A stretch of DNA of 64,000 nt, from NCBI GenBank assembly GCA_016787525.1, contig JAEUUP010000098.1:62001-126000 (forward strand). The letters are read 5' to 3'. Both the position numbers and the translations under genes were made by a program. Numbering within the stretch: the first letter of the stretch is position 1; the number at the start of each line of letters is the position of its first letter. This stretch comes from Saprospiraceae bacterium (GTDB lineage: Bacteria > Bacteroidota > Bacteroidia > Chitinophagales > Saprospiraceae). Shown here one piece after another: positions 44,717 to 52,146 of the stretch. The notes under the pieces are model-generated. The model was not told the DNA's origin. It saw only the letters and a list, made by a program, of their open reading frames with translations, and ran no database searches.

Positions 44717-46363
44717 ATGAAAAAGCTCAGCACAACACTCATCCTCTGCTTTGTTTATGGGACACTTTGTCTGGCCCAAACGACATCTTTGTCTTACCGT
44801 TTCAGTTACCAAATGTCGGGCGACAAACCACAATTGCACGTTCAATTAACTTGTCGTGGTACGGATTCTGGCGTTACTTATCTCCAATTACCCGATAAGT
44901 TTGCCAATCAGAATGATTTTTACAAAACGGTCTCAAACCTAACAGTGGATTCAAAAAACGCGACTCTGGAAGACACAGACGACCCCTCAGTAAAACGGCT
45001 GCGCCATAAACGCCGTAAAACACTCTCCATCTCCTACACGCTCACACAAGATTGGACAGGCGAACTGACCTATCCGAAAAACTTTCGCGGAGTCATTCAA
45101 CCCGATTTTGTCCAATTTACGGGCTACGCGCTTTTAGCGATGCCCAAAGCAGACTCTTTGCACACCGTCGAAGTCTCACTCAATTGGGACAATATGCCCT
45201 CAGCGTGGACGATTGGCAACAGCTTGCACGCTGGTTCGAGGCAGTACAAAGGTGTCTTGAAACAAAGCGATTTGAGCAATTCGCTGTTCGTGGCGGGCGA
45301 TTTCCGATTGCACAAAACTTTGGTTCAAGGCAAACCCATTTTTGTCGCCATCAGAGGCAACAGTTGGACATTCCAAGACTCCAGTTTGGTCAATGCCATC
45401 GGAAAAGTCATCAAAGCAGAGCGCGATTTTTGGCATGATCACAACGAGCCTTACTACTTTGTCAGTCTCATTCCGTTTGCTTCGCAAGGGTCGTACAACG
45501 GCACAGCTTTGCACCAGTCATTTATGTTGGCGATGACAAACGAATTCAATCTCGACATCAATGTATATGGTCTGTTGTCGCACGAATATTTCCACCGCTG
45601 GAATGGTGTGGAAATTATTATGAAAGGCGATGAACAAGAAAACACTTGGATAGGCGAAGGTTTTACGGAATATTACACCTACAAATTGCTCCATCGGGGC
45701 GGCATCATCTCGTTGCAAGAGTATGTCGGCAAGACTAACAGCACCATTTCCGACTATTATCTCTCGCCTGTGCGCAATGCCAACAAACAAGAAATGGGCA
45801 AAAACTACTGGAAAAGTCGCGATTTCCAACTGTTACCCTACAAAAAAGGATTCACTTATGCCCTGTACCTCGAACAACTGTTGCGTAAAAAGTCGAAAGG
45901 GCAATACAGCTTAGACGATGTGATGTTTGAACTCAGAGCAACGGCGCAAAAAAGTCAACCCATCACTGAAGCGTTGTTTATTCAAATCGTCAATCGTTTG
46001 ACGGGCGAAGACATAACGGCAGACCATCAAAAATACATCGCAGACGGCGCAACAATTCCCGTCGAAAAAGGCAGTATGGGTCAACATATCGCCGACACCT
46101 TAGTCAGCATCGCCCCTTTTGAATTGGGCTTCAACTACGACGCATCTATTCAAGCCAAAAAGGTCATCGGAGTCACCGAAAACAGTGCGGCTTGGGCAGC
46201 AGGCTTGCGCAACGACCAAACCATCCTCGGTGTCAGCATCTACTTCGGCAATATTGACGTACCCGTTGACATTCACATCGAAACAGAAGGTCAAAAGAAG
46301 AAAATCAGCTATTTGCCTATGTCGGCACAAAAGCAAACAGTGCGGCATTTCAAAGTGGAGTAA
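44717..46363 (+). CDS. Secreted M61 family (glycyl aminopeptidase-type) metallopeptidase
   Basis: 548 aa. Signal peptide MKKLSTTLILCFVYGTLCLAQ. An N-terminal beta domain (about 22-175) is followed by a gluzincin catalytic domain: LLSHEYFHRWNG (HExxH, about residue 290) and IGEGFTEYYTYKL with the third ligand Glu. After a helical domain, a PDZ-like C-terminal region (about 440-530, AAWAAGLRNDQTILGVSIYFGNIDVPVDIHI). M61 enzymes are periplasmic, cleaving N-terminal Gly or Ala. One interspersed word (44983) codes for DPSV. Confidence 0.9.
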   Translation: MKKLSTTLILCFVYGTLCLAQTTSLSYRFSYQMSGDKPQLHVQLTCRGTDSGVTYLQLPDKFANQNDFYKTVSNLTVDSKNATLEDTDDPSVKRLRHKRRKTLSISYTLTQDWTGELTYPKNFRGVIQPDFVQFTGYALLAMPKADSLHTVEVSLNWDNMPSAWTIGNSLHAGSRQYKGVLKQSDLSNSLFVAGDFRLHKTLVQGKPIFVAIRGNSWTFQDSSLVNAIGKVIKAERDFWHDHNEPYYFVSLIPFASQGSYNGTALHQSFMLAMTNEFNLDINVYGLLSHEYFHRWNGVEIIMKGDEQENTWIGEGFTEYYTYKLLHRGGIISLQEYVGKTNSTISDYYLSPVRNANKQEMGKNYWKSRDFQLLPYKKGFTYALYLEQLLRKKSKGQYSLDDVMFELRATAQKSQPITEALFIQIVNRLTGEDITADHQKYIADGATIPVEKGSMGQHIADTLVSIAPFELGFNYDASIQAKKVIGVTENSAAWAAGLRNDQTILGVSIYFGNIDVPVDIHIETEGQKKKISYLPMSAQKQTVRHFKVE

Positions 46364-46416
46364 GCACATCTTTACCCCCCTCAGTAAAACAGCGTCGCCC
46401 TTGCGAGCGAACCAAC

Positions 46417-46524
46417 GTCGTCATTGCGAGCGAAGCGAAGCAACCTGTTAAAAGCCAAGCGCACCCCCCCTCAGTAGTCTGCGTTCTATTTTACAGATTG
46501 CTTCGCTTCGCTCGCAATGACGAC
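46417..46524. mobile_element. MITE-like element with 32-bp inverted ends
   Basis: Ends 46417-46448 and 46493-46524 are inverted copies with a single mismatch and contain CATTGCGAGCGAAGCGAAG, a short repeat seen in many bacterial genomes. Between them lies the word CCCCTCAGTA (46467-46476). A degenerate partial copy (TTGCGAGCGAA) is at about 46401-46411. No transposase. It lies between the M61 gene and the next terminator. Confidence 0.75.
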
Positions 46525-46532
46525 ACCCCTAA

Positions 46533-46571
46533 AAACAAAAATCCCGCATTTCAAGACAATGAAATGCGGGA
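46533..46571 (-). terminator. Intrinsic terminator
   Basis: CCCGCATTT (46543-46551) pairs with AAATGCGGG (46562-46570), followed on the minus strand by ATTTTTGTTTTT. It closes the 208-aa gene. Confidence 0.85.
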
Positions 46572-46607
46572 GATATAGAATATAACTAAAACTGTTTTAG
46601 ATCCTAA

Positions 46608-47234
46608 TTAACTCACCAAAACCACAACAGGTTCTGTTGTATCACTTTTCAGCGTTTTGCGACCAGACGAATAAATTCTGATGGCTACATATTTGCCAGA
46701 AGGCAAACCCGGCACCAAAGTTATATTAGCCGTCGCAATTACGGCAATGAGCCACGGTGCGTCTGCTTCACCTTGCACTTGGTATTCGATGACCGTATTG
46801 GGTGCATCGGGGTCATTGTCTCTACTCACTTTGATAACCCCTTTGCGACCTTGCACATCCTCTACTTTCAAGCCCGTTGGGGTTTTCAAAAAATCAATAG
46901 AGCGATTGGTTGTCGAACGCGTTTCAAAACCTGCATCTTGTGCCACACGCACATCCCCATCCGCCTTAATCTCAACCGCATCTGCAATTTTATCCAATTG
47001 GTCAATAAACGCCTTGTAACAATCGTTTTTAATCCCAATTTTAATCCTATCACCATTGGCAGCCTCACCTTTTGCTGCATCGTAAATCTCTCTTTTCACC
47101 TTCAACTGATCAACGAGCGATTGCTCGGACGCAAATTGAGGGTTGTTGTTCATACGTTGATAGACCGTTAAGCCAGCAGCATATCCTTTGGCTTCTGGCG
47201 CACGTTTGAAAGCTCTTAGAATTATATTTTTCAT
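46608..47234 (-). CDS. Hypothetical protein, possible fibronectin-III-like C-terminus
   Basis: 208 aa, no signal peptide. The N-terminal part is helical (YAAGLTVYQRMNNNPQFASEQSLVDQLKVKREIYDAAKGEAANGDRIKIGIKNDCYKAFIDQLDKIADAVEIKADGD), and the C-terminal 90 residues are beta-rich (VIEYQVQGEADAPWLIAVIATANITLVPGLPSGKYVAIRIYSSGRKT), reminiscent of a FnIII-type sandwich seen in small Bacteroidetes proteins of this layout. Function unknown. It faces the accessory stretch of repeats. Confidence 0.55.
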   Translation of the reverse strand: MKNIILRAFKRAPEAKGYAAGLTVYQRMNNNPQFASEQSLVDQLKVKREIYDAAKGEAANGDRIKIGIKNDCYKAFIDQLDKIADAVEIKADGDVRVAQDAGFETRSTTNRSIDFLKTPTGLKVEDVQGRKGVIKVSRDNDPDAPNTVIEYQVQGEADAPWLIAVIATANITLVPGLPSGKYVAIRIYSSGRKTLKSDTTEPVVVLVS

Positions 47235-47487
47235 GTTTTATTATTTACACAACGCACCGCGTTGATATTTCATTTATTACAAATTTCATGCCACATTTAA
47301 ATTTTATCCCCATATATAATTGATTGATTTATTTTACTTAACAAAAAAATTATTAATTGACCGCAGATTTACGAAATTTTAAAGTTTCGTAAATCTATAT
47401 TATTAAAAACGAAATATAATTCTGTCTCAAAAACCACTTCGCATCTTTTGAGACACCCTCTTTCTTACATATTTATTTTTTACTTCT
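47235..47487. other. AT-rich gap with a 12-bp-arm palindrome
   Basis: About 250 bp without a gene. A perfect palindrome AGATTTACGAAA/TTTCGTAAATCT is at 47366-47377 and 47386-47397. Nothing else recognised. Confidence 0.5.
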
Positions 47488-47718
47488 ACATATATGCGAA
47501 AGCCTTCCACGTATATGTTTTTTGCTTCCACGTATATGTTTTTTGCTTCCGCATGTATGCGAGAGCCTTTCGCGTGCATGTTTTTTGCTCCCGCATGTAT
47601 GCGAAAGCTTTTCGCGTGCATGTTTTTTGCTTCCGCATGTATGCGAAAGCCTTTCGCGTGCATGTTTTTTGCTCCCGCATGTATGCGAAAGCCTTCCGCG
47701 TGCATGTTTTTTGCTTTT
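47488..47718. repeat. 42-bp tandem repeat, each unit a hairpin
   Basis: One divergent unit (47488-47529), one half unit of 21 bp (47530-47550) and four close units (starting 47551, 47593, 47635, 47677). Each unit holds CATGTATGCGAAAG...CTTTCGCGTGCATG, an internal inverted repeat, then TTTTTTGCTYCC. The period is 14 codons, so reading frames stay open on both strands (for example repeats of KNMHAKGFRIHAEA on minus). There is no start context or family match, and coding is doubtful. Confidence 0.85.
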
Positions 47719-47897
47719 ACTTCAATGAGACAAGCAACTTCTCCATTCCTTATCGCGTCAGCGACAACATATTTGTAACAGACATCAGATAGTCATCCCC
47801 TTGTCACATCGTGACAACACATCTTACTAAAACCTCAAAAACACTGAAGCAACATTTCATTTTTTTCTATCTTTACAGCACTCAAAATAACAAAGCG

Positions 47898-49913
47898 ATG
47901 GACAACGAAAAAGGCTTAGCCAGAATACCCAGAGACACCCCCTCAGTAAAAAAAGGGAAAAACTATATTTTAGCTATTGGCATTGATGACTACACACATC
48001 ATCGCTCGCTCAATAATGCGGTGGCTGATGCACAGGCGTTTGTAGAGGTTATGACCCAATATTATGGTTTCGAAAACCTCATAGAGCCGCTTTATAATGA
48101 TGCGGCTACCCAAAAAGCCATAAAAAAGGCATTAGGTAAATGTGAATCTCTGGATGAAAAAGACCGCTTAATTGTGTTTTATTCGGGTCATGGCTGGTAC
48201 AAAGTGGCGGCGAAGCTCGGTTATCTCGTACCTGCCGATGCCGAAGACGACCCTCATTCTGATTTTATCGAAGTCACATCCATTCTCAATATTTTTAGGT
48301 CAGTCAAAGCCAAACATATTTTATTGGTAGTTGATTGTTGTTTTGGTGGCAGTTTTGGCGTTGAGCGCAATGTCAACGTTACTGAAATGACCGAAAAAGT
48401 GGTGAGCGAATTAGACACCAAACTCTCTCGCATGGTGCTTTCGTCGGGTGGTATTGAACCTGTTTCCGACGGTTTTATTACGGATAATAATAGTCCTTTT
48501 ACCAAACCTTTGGTGGAGATTTTAAGGGAAAACAAAGCACCTCAGATTGTTTTTTCAGAGTTTTTTACCCTTTTGCGTAAAAAAACGAAGTGGAACGCCA
48601 CTCAATTGCCTCAATATAAAGTTTTGCAACAGTTGGGACACAGCGATGGAGAATTAGCTCTTTATTGCACCAAACTCGAATCGCCAGAAAAACGTGCCTA
48701 CCGAGAGTTGATTGAAACGCCTACTATTGCGTTGATGGAAAAATTCATTCGCGATTTTAAACACAGTGAACATAAAGCAGCTATTCGCACACTTTTGAAA
48801 GAAAAAAGAGCAGAGGTCAAATGGGAAAAAATTAAAAATAGTCGCCATATTGAGGTTTTTGATGAATTTATAGATGATTTTCCAGATAGCCCTTTGGCCC
48901 AATTGGCGCAACAGAAAATAGACAGTTTGGAAATTGAAGCAGAAGAAAACGCTCGACAAGAGCAAAATCGTTTAGAATTAGAACGGCAAAAACGAGAAGC
49001 AGAGCAAAAACGGCTTGAAGAAGCAGAAGAACAACTGTGGCAATTGTATAAAGCCCAAGGCACCCCCTCAGTATATTTGGACAAATATCCCAATGGGCGT
49101 TTTGCAGTACAGGCTTTTAATATGAAAACTTCAATTGAAGAAGCGGAAAGACAAAAAAAGATTGACGCGGAAAATGCCAAAAAAGAAAAAGAGCGTTTAG
49201 CGGCTATTGAGCGCAAAAAACGAGAAGAAGAAGAAGAGCGCATTCGTACATTATACGAACCCGAAATGGTGCTTGTGAAAGGCGGCACTTTTAAAATGGG
49301 AAGTAATGATTACACGGATGAGCAACCAATACACGATGTGACTTTGAATGATTTTTATATCGGTAAATATCCTGTTACTCAAAAACAATGGCAAGCCATT
49401 ATGGGCGATAATCCCTCTTATTTCAAAGGCGAAACCTTACCAGTTGAATGTGTAAGTTGGGAAGATTGTCAAGTATTTATAAAAAAATTAAACGAAAAAA
49501 CAGGAAAGACATACCGTTTGCCCACTGAAGCAGAATGGGAATATGCCGCAAGAGGTGGAAATCAAAGCAAAGGTTATACGTATTCGGGCAGCAACGATGT
49601 GAAATCAGTGGCTTGGTTTACCGAGAATTCTGATAGTAAAACACATCCTGTTGGACAAAAGCAAGCGAATGAATTAGGCATTTACGATATGAGCGGCAAT
49701 GTTTGGGAATGGTGCAGCGATTGGTACGATGAAAATTATTACAAAAACAGCCCATCACAAAACCCAAAAGGACCTTCAACAGGCAGTTTTTGGGTTTTGC
49801 GGGGCGGCTCTTGGCTCTACAGTGTTCTCAACTGCCGTTCTTCGTGCCGCCTTAGGAACTCGCCTATAATTCGCTACAACGATTACGGTTTTCGGTTGGC
49901 TCGGAACGATTAA
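47898..49913 (+). CDS. Caspase-like (C14) peptidase fused to a formylglycine-generating-enzyme-like domain
   Basis: 671 aa from the ATG at 47898 (the longer frame from 47811 adds 29 unlikely residues). Residues 20-245 form a caspase-type p20 fold: KNYILAIGIDDY, the catalytic His98 in FYSGHGW, and the Cys pair 147-148 in VVDCCFGGSF. Residues about 345-400 and 415-450 are coiled coil. From about 460 is an FGE-sulfatase (SUMF1-like/C-type-lectin-fold) domain: MVLVKGGTFKMGSNDYTDEQP, YRLPTEAEWEYAARGG, SGNVWEWCSDWYD, and the end WVLRGGSW...GFRLARND. Such fusions occur in bacterial orthocaspases and conflict systems. It has no signal peptide. The C-terminus resembles the variable region of diversity-generating retroelement targets. 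Words at 47939 (TPSV) and 49064 (TPSV). Confidence 0.88.
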   Translation: MDNEKGLARIPRDTPSVKKGKNYILAIGIDDYTHHRSLNNAVADAQAFVEVMTQYYGFENLIEPLYNDAATQKAIKKALGKCESLDEKDRLIVFYSGHGWYKVAAKLGYLVPADAEDDPHSDFIEVTSILNIFRSVKAKHILLVVDCCFGGSFGVERNVNVTEMTEKVVSELDTKLSRMVLSSGGIEPVSDGFITDNNSPFTKPLVEILRENKAPQIVFSEFFTLLRKKTKWNATQLPQYKVLQQLGHSDGELALYCTKLESPEKRAYRELIETPTIALMEKFIRDFKHSEHKAAIRTLLKEKRAEVKWEKIKNSRHIEVFDEFIDDFPDSPLAQLAQQKIDSLEIEAEENARQEQNRLELERQKREAEQKRLEEAEEQLWQLYKAQGTPSVYLDKYPNGRFAVQAFNMKTSIEEAERQKKIDAENAKKEKERLAAIERKKREEEEERIRTLYEPEMVLVKGGTFKMGSNDYTDEQPIHDVTLNDFYIGKYPVTQKQWQAIMGDNPSYFKGETLPVECVSWEDCQVFIKKLNEKTGKTYRLPTEAEWEYAARGGNQSKGYTYSGSNDVKSVAWFTENSDSKTHPVGQKQANELGIYDMSGNVWEWCSDWYDENYYKNSPSQNPKGPSTGSFWVLRGGSWLYSVLNCRSSCRLRNSPIIRYNDYGFRLARND

Positions 49914-49979
49914 CCTTTAGCCCTTTTACCTTTTTACCCTTTAAAAATAAATACGGCGAAGCCATCGAATTTTTTTTAA

Positions 49980-50020
49980 TAAGTGAGGAGGTGACTTGAA
50001 GTCTCACCTCCTCACTACTC
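49980..50020. other. Hairpin downstream of the caspase gene
   Basis: AGTGAGGAGGTGA...TCACCTCCTCACT, arms of 13 bp around a CTTGAAGTC-type loop. No clear U-run, so its role as terminator is weak. The word copy 50045-50054 follows. Confidence 0.5.
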
Positions 50021-50094
50021 TTTACAACCTGAGAAGCACCATATTACTGAGGGGGTGATGTTGGTGTTGAAAGAACAGTTCTGAACGTCTGGAC

Positions 50095-50364
50095 TTATTT
50101 TGGTGGATACCCTTTGTAGAAATCGCCTCTTGTCGCAATCTTTTCAGCAATAAACCGCGCACCATCCCAATAAATACCCATGCGATATTGCCCAATGCGA
50201 ATGCGATAGTAATTTGGATAACCTTTCAGCGATTTTAAATGATGAATATCAGAAAAAGAAGTGGCGTTTAGGACATTCTCAATAGCATTCAAGGTTTCTC
50301 TTTGTATGTTTTGTGGCAATTTAAGCAGCATTTTACCGAATCGTTCAGTCGGTTGGATTTGCAT
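50095..50364 (-). CDS. RelE/ParE-family toxin
   Basis: 89 aa. RelE fold pattern: FGKMLLKLPQNIQRETLNAIENVLNATSFSDIHHLKSLKGYPNYYRIRIGQYRMGIYWDGARFIAEKIATRGDFYKGYPP. LKGYPNYYRIRIGQYRMGIY is the typical YoeB/RelE core with basic catalytic residues; these toxins cut mRNA on the ribosome. The start overlaps the upstream antitoxin gene by 20 bp. Confidence 0.85.
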   Translation of the reverse strand: MQIQPTERFGKMLLKLPQNIQRETLNAIENVLNATSFSDIHHLKSLKGYPNYYRIRIGQYRMGIYWDGARFIAEKIATRGDFYKGYPPK

Positions 50365-50710
50365 AGAGTTGTTTTTTTAACGTTGCATAAAACGTTTCTG
50401 ATTCTTCGGCAGTCATAACTTTATAGTCGGGGCGTTCTTGCTCGTAAATCATCATTTCAGCAAGTGCCGCATCTTGTTGCTCATCGTCACTCATATTTTC
50501 CCATTGACCTGTTTCGACAAATTTCTGTTTCAAAGCTTTTTGAACATAAATATGTTCTTCGATATCCTCATCATTCGTATCGGGCAATATATCGCCCTTT
50601 TTAAGAGAAAAGGCCTTGACATCAATAGTTTTTACTTGTAGCTTTTTGAAAAGAGCTAATAGCAAACCTTCGTGCTGTGGGTCAAATTCTATTATCAATG
50701 ATTTAGTCAT
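50345..50710 (-). CDS. Putative antitoxin of the RelE-type pair
   Basis: 121 aa. An N-terminal strand pair (KSLIIEFDPQHEGLLLALFKKLQVKTIDVKAFSLKKGD) and an acidic helical C-terminus (DDEQQDAALAEMMIYEQERPDYKVMTAEESETFYATLKKQ). No named antitoxin family recognised, but position, overlap and acidity fit. The promoter on the minus strand is TTTG-N17-TATTTTTG (50749-50752 and 50724-50731), leaving a leader of only a few bases. Confidence 0.72.
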   Translation of the reverse strand: MTKSLIIEFDPQHEGLLLALFKKLQVKTIDVKAFSLKKGDILPDTNDEDIEEHIYVQKALKQKFVETGQWENMSDDEQQDAALAEMMIYEQERPDYKVMTAEESETFYATLKKQLYANPTD

Positions 50711-50723
50711 GTTTCTTTTTTTA

Positions 50724-50752
50724 CAAAAATATGCGTTTTTATTAAAAACAAA
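50724..50752 (-). promoter_or_regulatory. Promoter of the RelE-type pair
   Basis: Minus strand TTTG (50749-50752), 17-base spacer, TATTTTTG (50724-50731); about 14 bp before the antitoxin ATG. Confidence 0.6.
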
Positions 50753-50783
50753 TGAATTTAGTAACCAGTGTCTTTTGAAGCGC

Positions 50784-50869
50784 AGGTATCCGATACAGAA
50801 ATTTGAATCGTTTTCTACTTTTTTTTGAAAAAAAGTAGAAAACGATTCAAATTTCTGTATCGGATACCT
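50784..50869. repeat. Perfect 42-bp-arm palindrome
   Basis: Arms 50784-50825 and 50828-50869 are exact reverse complements with a 2-base centre. It begins AGGTATCCGATACAG and has a T7/A7 core near the centre. It interrupts the reading frame of the gene remnant that starts at 50952 on the minus strand. This is the longest perfect hairpin in the window. Confidence 0.92.
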
Positions 50870-50952
50870 ATAGCTTTTACATCGCTGGGTTCTTCTCCTT
50901 TTTTATAAACAGCCACATGGCTGCGGTCAATGCCTTCAAAATTCAATTCCAT
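50816..50952 (-). pseudogene. Gene remnant with its own promoter, cut by a palindrome
   Basis: A minus-strand ATG at 50952 opens MELNFEGIDRSHVAVYKK then GEEPSDVKAIG, which looks like genuine coding sequence, and runs into the palindrome at 50784-50869, ending at a TAG inside it after about 45 codons. A -7 element TAATTTTG (50968-50975, minus) lies 16 bp upstream. This suggests an older gene truncated by the palindrome. The protein family is not recognised. Confidence 0.4.
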
Positions 50953-50986
50953 TGCTTTCTTTTGATACAAAATTACACATTTTTAA

Positions 50987-51133
50987 GTGAAAGACCCATT
51001 CTTTTTCAAATACAATTTTTTGATTAAAAAGCTCACCCGCAACGGCACTACCAAAGTGGATTGCGAAAAAAGCACCGATGAAATGTATATCTCAGAAATA
51101 TTGAAGCAATCAGGAAAAGAACCGCATTACTGA
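50987..51133 (+). pseudogene. Short coding-like fragment
   Basis: A 48-codon frame from GTG at 50987: VKDPFFFKYNFLIKK, then LTRNGTTKVDCEKSTDEMYISEILKQSGKEPHY, stop TGA. The composition looks protein-like. The stop codon is part of a TACTGAGGGG word (51128-51137), the only case where the word is read in its stop frame. Perhaps the remnant of a larger gene; otherwise chance. Confidence 0.3.
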
Positions 51134-51212
51134 GGGGGTGATGAAGGTTTTGAAGGAAGTATCATTTTAGGTTTTGAACTACATAAAGCGTGCTTCATTG
51201 ATAAAAATGCTT

Positions 51213-51220
51213 TACTTTTG
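51213..51220 (+). promoter_or_regulatory. -7 promoter element (TACTTTTG)
   Basis: Exact TAnnTTTG, 18 bp before the start of the PIN-type toxin-antitoxin pair. Confidence 0.55.
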
Positions 51221-51238
51221 TAAAAAAATAGAATAGAT

Positions 51239-51478
51239 ATGACAAGTGAAACATTGAAATTTCCACTGAGCAATGTGCAATTAAAATTGCTCCAACTTTT
51301 TTCTCAAAATGTATCTGATGAAGATTTAAAAGCCATTCAACGGATGATAGTGCGCTATTTTGCAGAAAAAGCTACCGAAGCTGCGGATAAAGATTGGGAA
51401 GAAAAAGGTTATGATGCAAGCACTTTATTGAGCGAACACATGAGAACGCCGTATCAACAACCTAAACCCAAAGTATGA
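51239..51478 (+). CDS. Putative antitoxin of a PIN-domain pair
   Basis: 79 aa, helical and mildly acidic (FPLSNVQLKLLQLFSQNVSDEDLKAIQRMIVRYFAEKATEAADKDWEEKGYDASTLLSEHMRTPYQQPKPKV). The DWEEKGYDASTLLSEHMRTPY tail resembles small partner proteins of PIN toxins in Bacteroidetes and Cyanobacteria. Its stop overlaps the toxin start as ATGA. Confidence 0.75.
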   Translation: MTSETLKFPLSNVQLKLLQLFSQNVSDEDLKAIQRMIVRYFAEKATEAADKDWEEKGYDASTLLSEHMRTPYQQPKPKV

Positions 51479-51906
51479 AAAGAGTTGTTTTAGATACGAA
51501 TGTATTGCTCGTTTCCATCTCAAAAAAGACAGCATATTATGCTATTTGGGAAGCCTTTCTAAATGGTGAATACGAGCTGTGTGTCACAACAGACATTTTA
51601 GATGAATATGCAGAGAAGTTTTATGAGAAATTTCGCCCCGAAGTCGGTGACAATGTTATGAGAGTTTTAGAAGACTCCCCAGACATTGTCCAAATTAACA
51701 AGTATTACTTTTGGAACTTGATAACGGTTGACCCAGATGATAACAAATTTGTGGATTGTGCCATAGCCGCTAATGCTCATTTTATTTGTACAGAAGACAG
51801 ACACTTTCATATTTTAAAAACATTACCACATCCGATTGTTCCCGTCATTTCCGCCGATGATTTTGTAGAAATGTTGACAGGTATGCGTCCTGAAAAGAAA
51901 GCGTAG
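51475..51906 (+). CDS. PIN-domain ribonuclease toxin
   Basis: 143 aa. Metal-binding acidic residues of the PIN fold are present: VVLDTNVLLVSI (first Asp), TTDILDEYAEKF (Glu), TVDPDDNKFVDCAIAANAHFICTEDRHF (several Asp). It belongs to the type often named 'putative toxin component, PIN family'. These enzymes cut tRNA or rRNA. Coupled to the preceding antitoxin by a 4-bp overlap. Confidence 0.85.
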   Translation: MKRVVLDTNVLLVSISKKTAYYAIWEAFLNGEYELCVTTDILDEYAEKFYEKFRPEVGDNVMRVLEDSPDIVQINKYYFWNLITVDPDDNKFVDCAIAANAHFICTEDRHFHILKTLPHPIVPVISADDFVEMLTGMRPEKKA

Positions 51907-52007
51907 ATATTCACGACATAGCACAATTCGCAAATCTACGGGTCATTTATTTCTACCACAATACCAACCCTACGGATTTTGCCGATTGCGACAACTTGGA
52001 ATCATAA
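51906..52007 (+). pseudogene. Short coding-like fragment downstream of the PIN toxin
   Basis: A frame open from about 51903 reads DIHDIAQFANLRVIYFYHN then TNPTDFADCDNLES, stop. No start codon, overlapping only the end of the toxin gene. It looks like the 3' end of a lost protein-coding gene. Family not recognised. Upstream genes may have replaced the rest. Confidence 0.3.
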
Positions 52008-52116
52008 TTGGTTTTTAAGGTAAGGTCGTGCATGTTTTGAAACAAGTACCCCCTCAGTATCTGCCCTTTTTACGCCCCGTTCGCCACACCCGTTCGCACT
52101 TTGCATCTATTTTTAC

Positions 52117-52124
52117 TACCTTTG
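52117..52124 (+). promoter_or_regulatory. -7 promoter element (TACCTTTG)
   Basis: Exact TAnnTTTG, 22 bp before the DEAD-box helicase ATG. A word copy (52050-52059) lies about 60 bp upstream. Confidence 0.6.
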
Positions 52125-52146
52125 CGCCCAATTTAAAAAGAGACAA

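Noticed and set aside
47427-47792. Open frames of 60-115 codons through the 42-bp tandem repeat as genes
   Set aside because: They exist in several frames on both strands only because the repeat period is a multiple of three; there are no family matches and no convincing start context.
47811-47897. N-terminal extension of the caspase gene
   Set aside because: The extra residues are low in coding character and overlap a likely promoter region (TATCTTTA near 47868).
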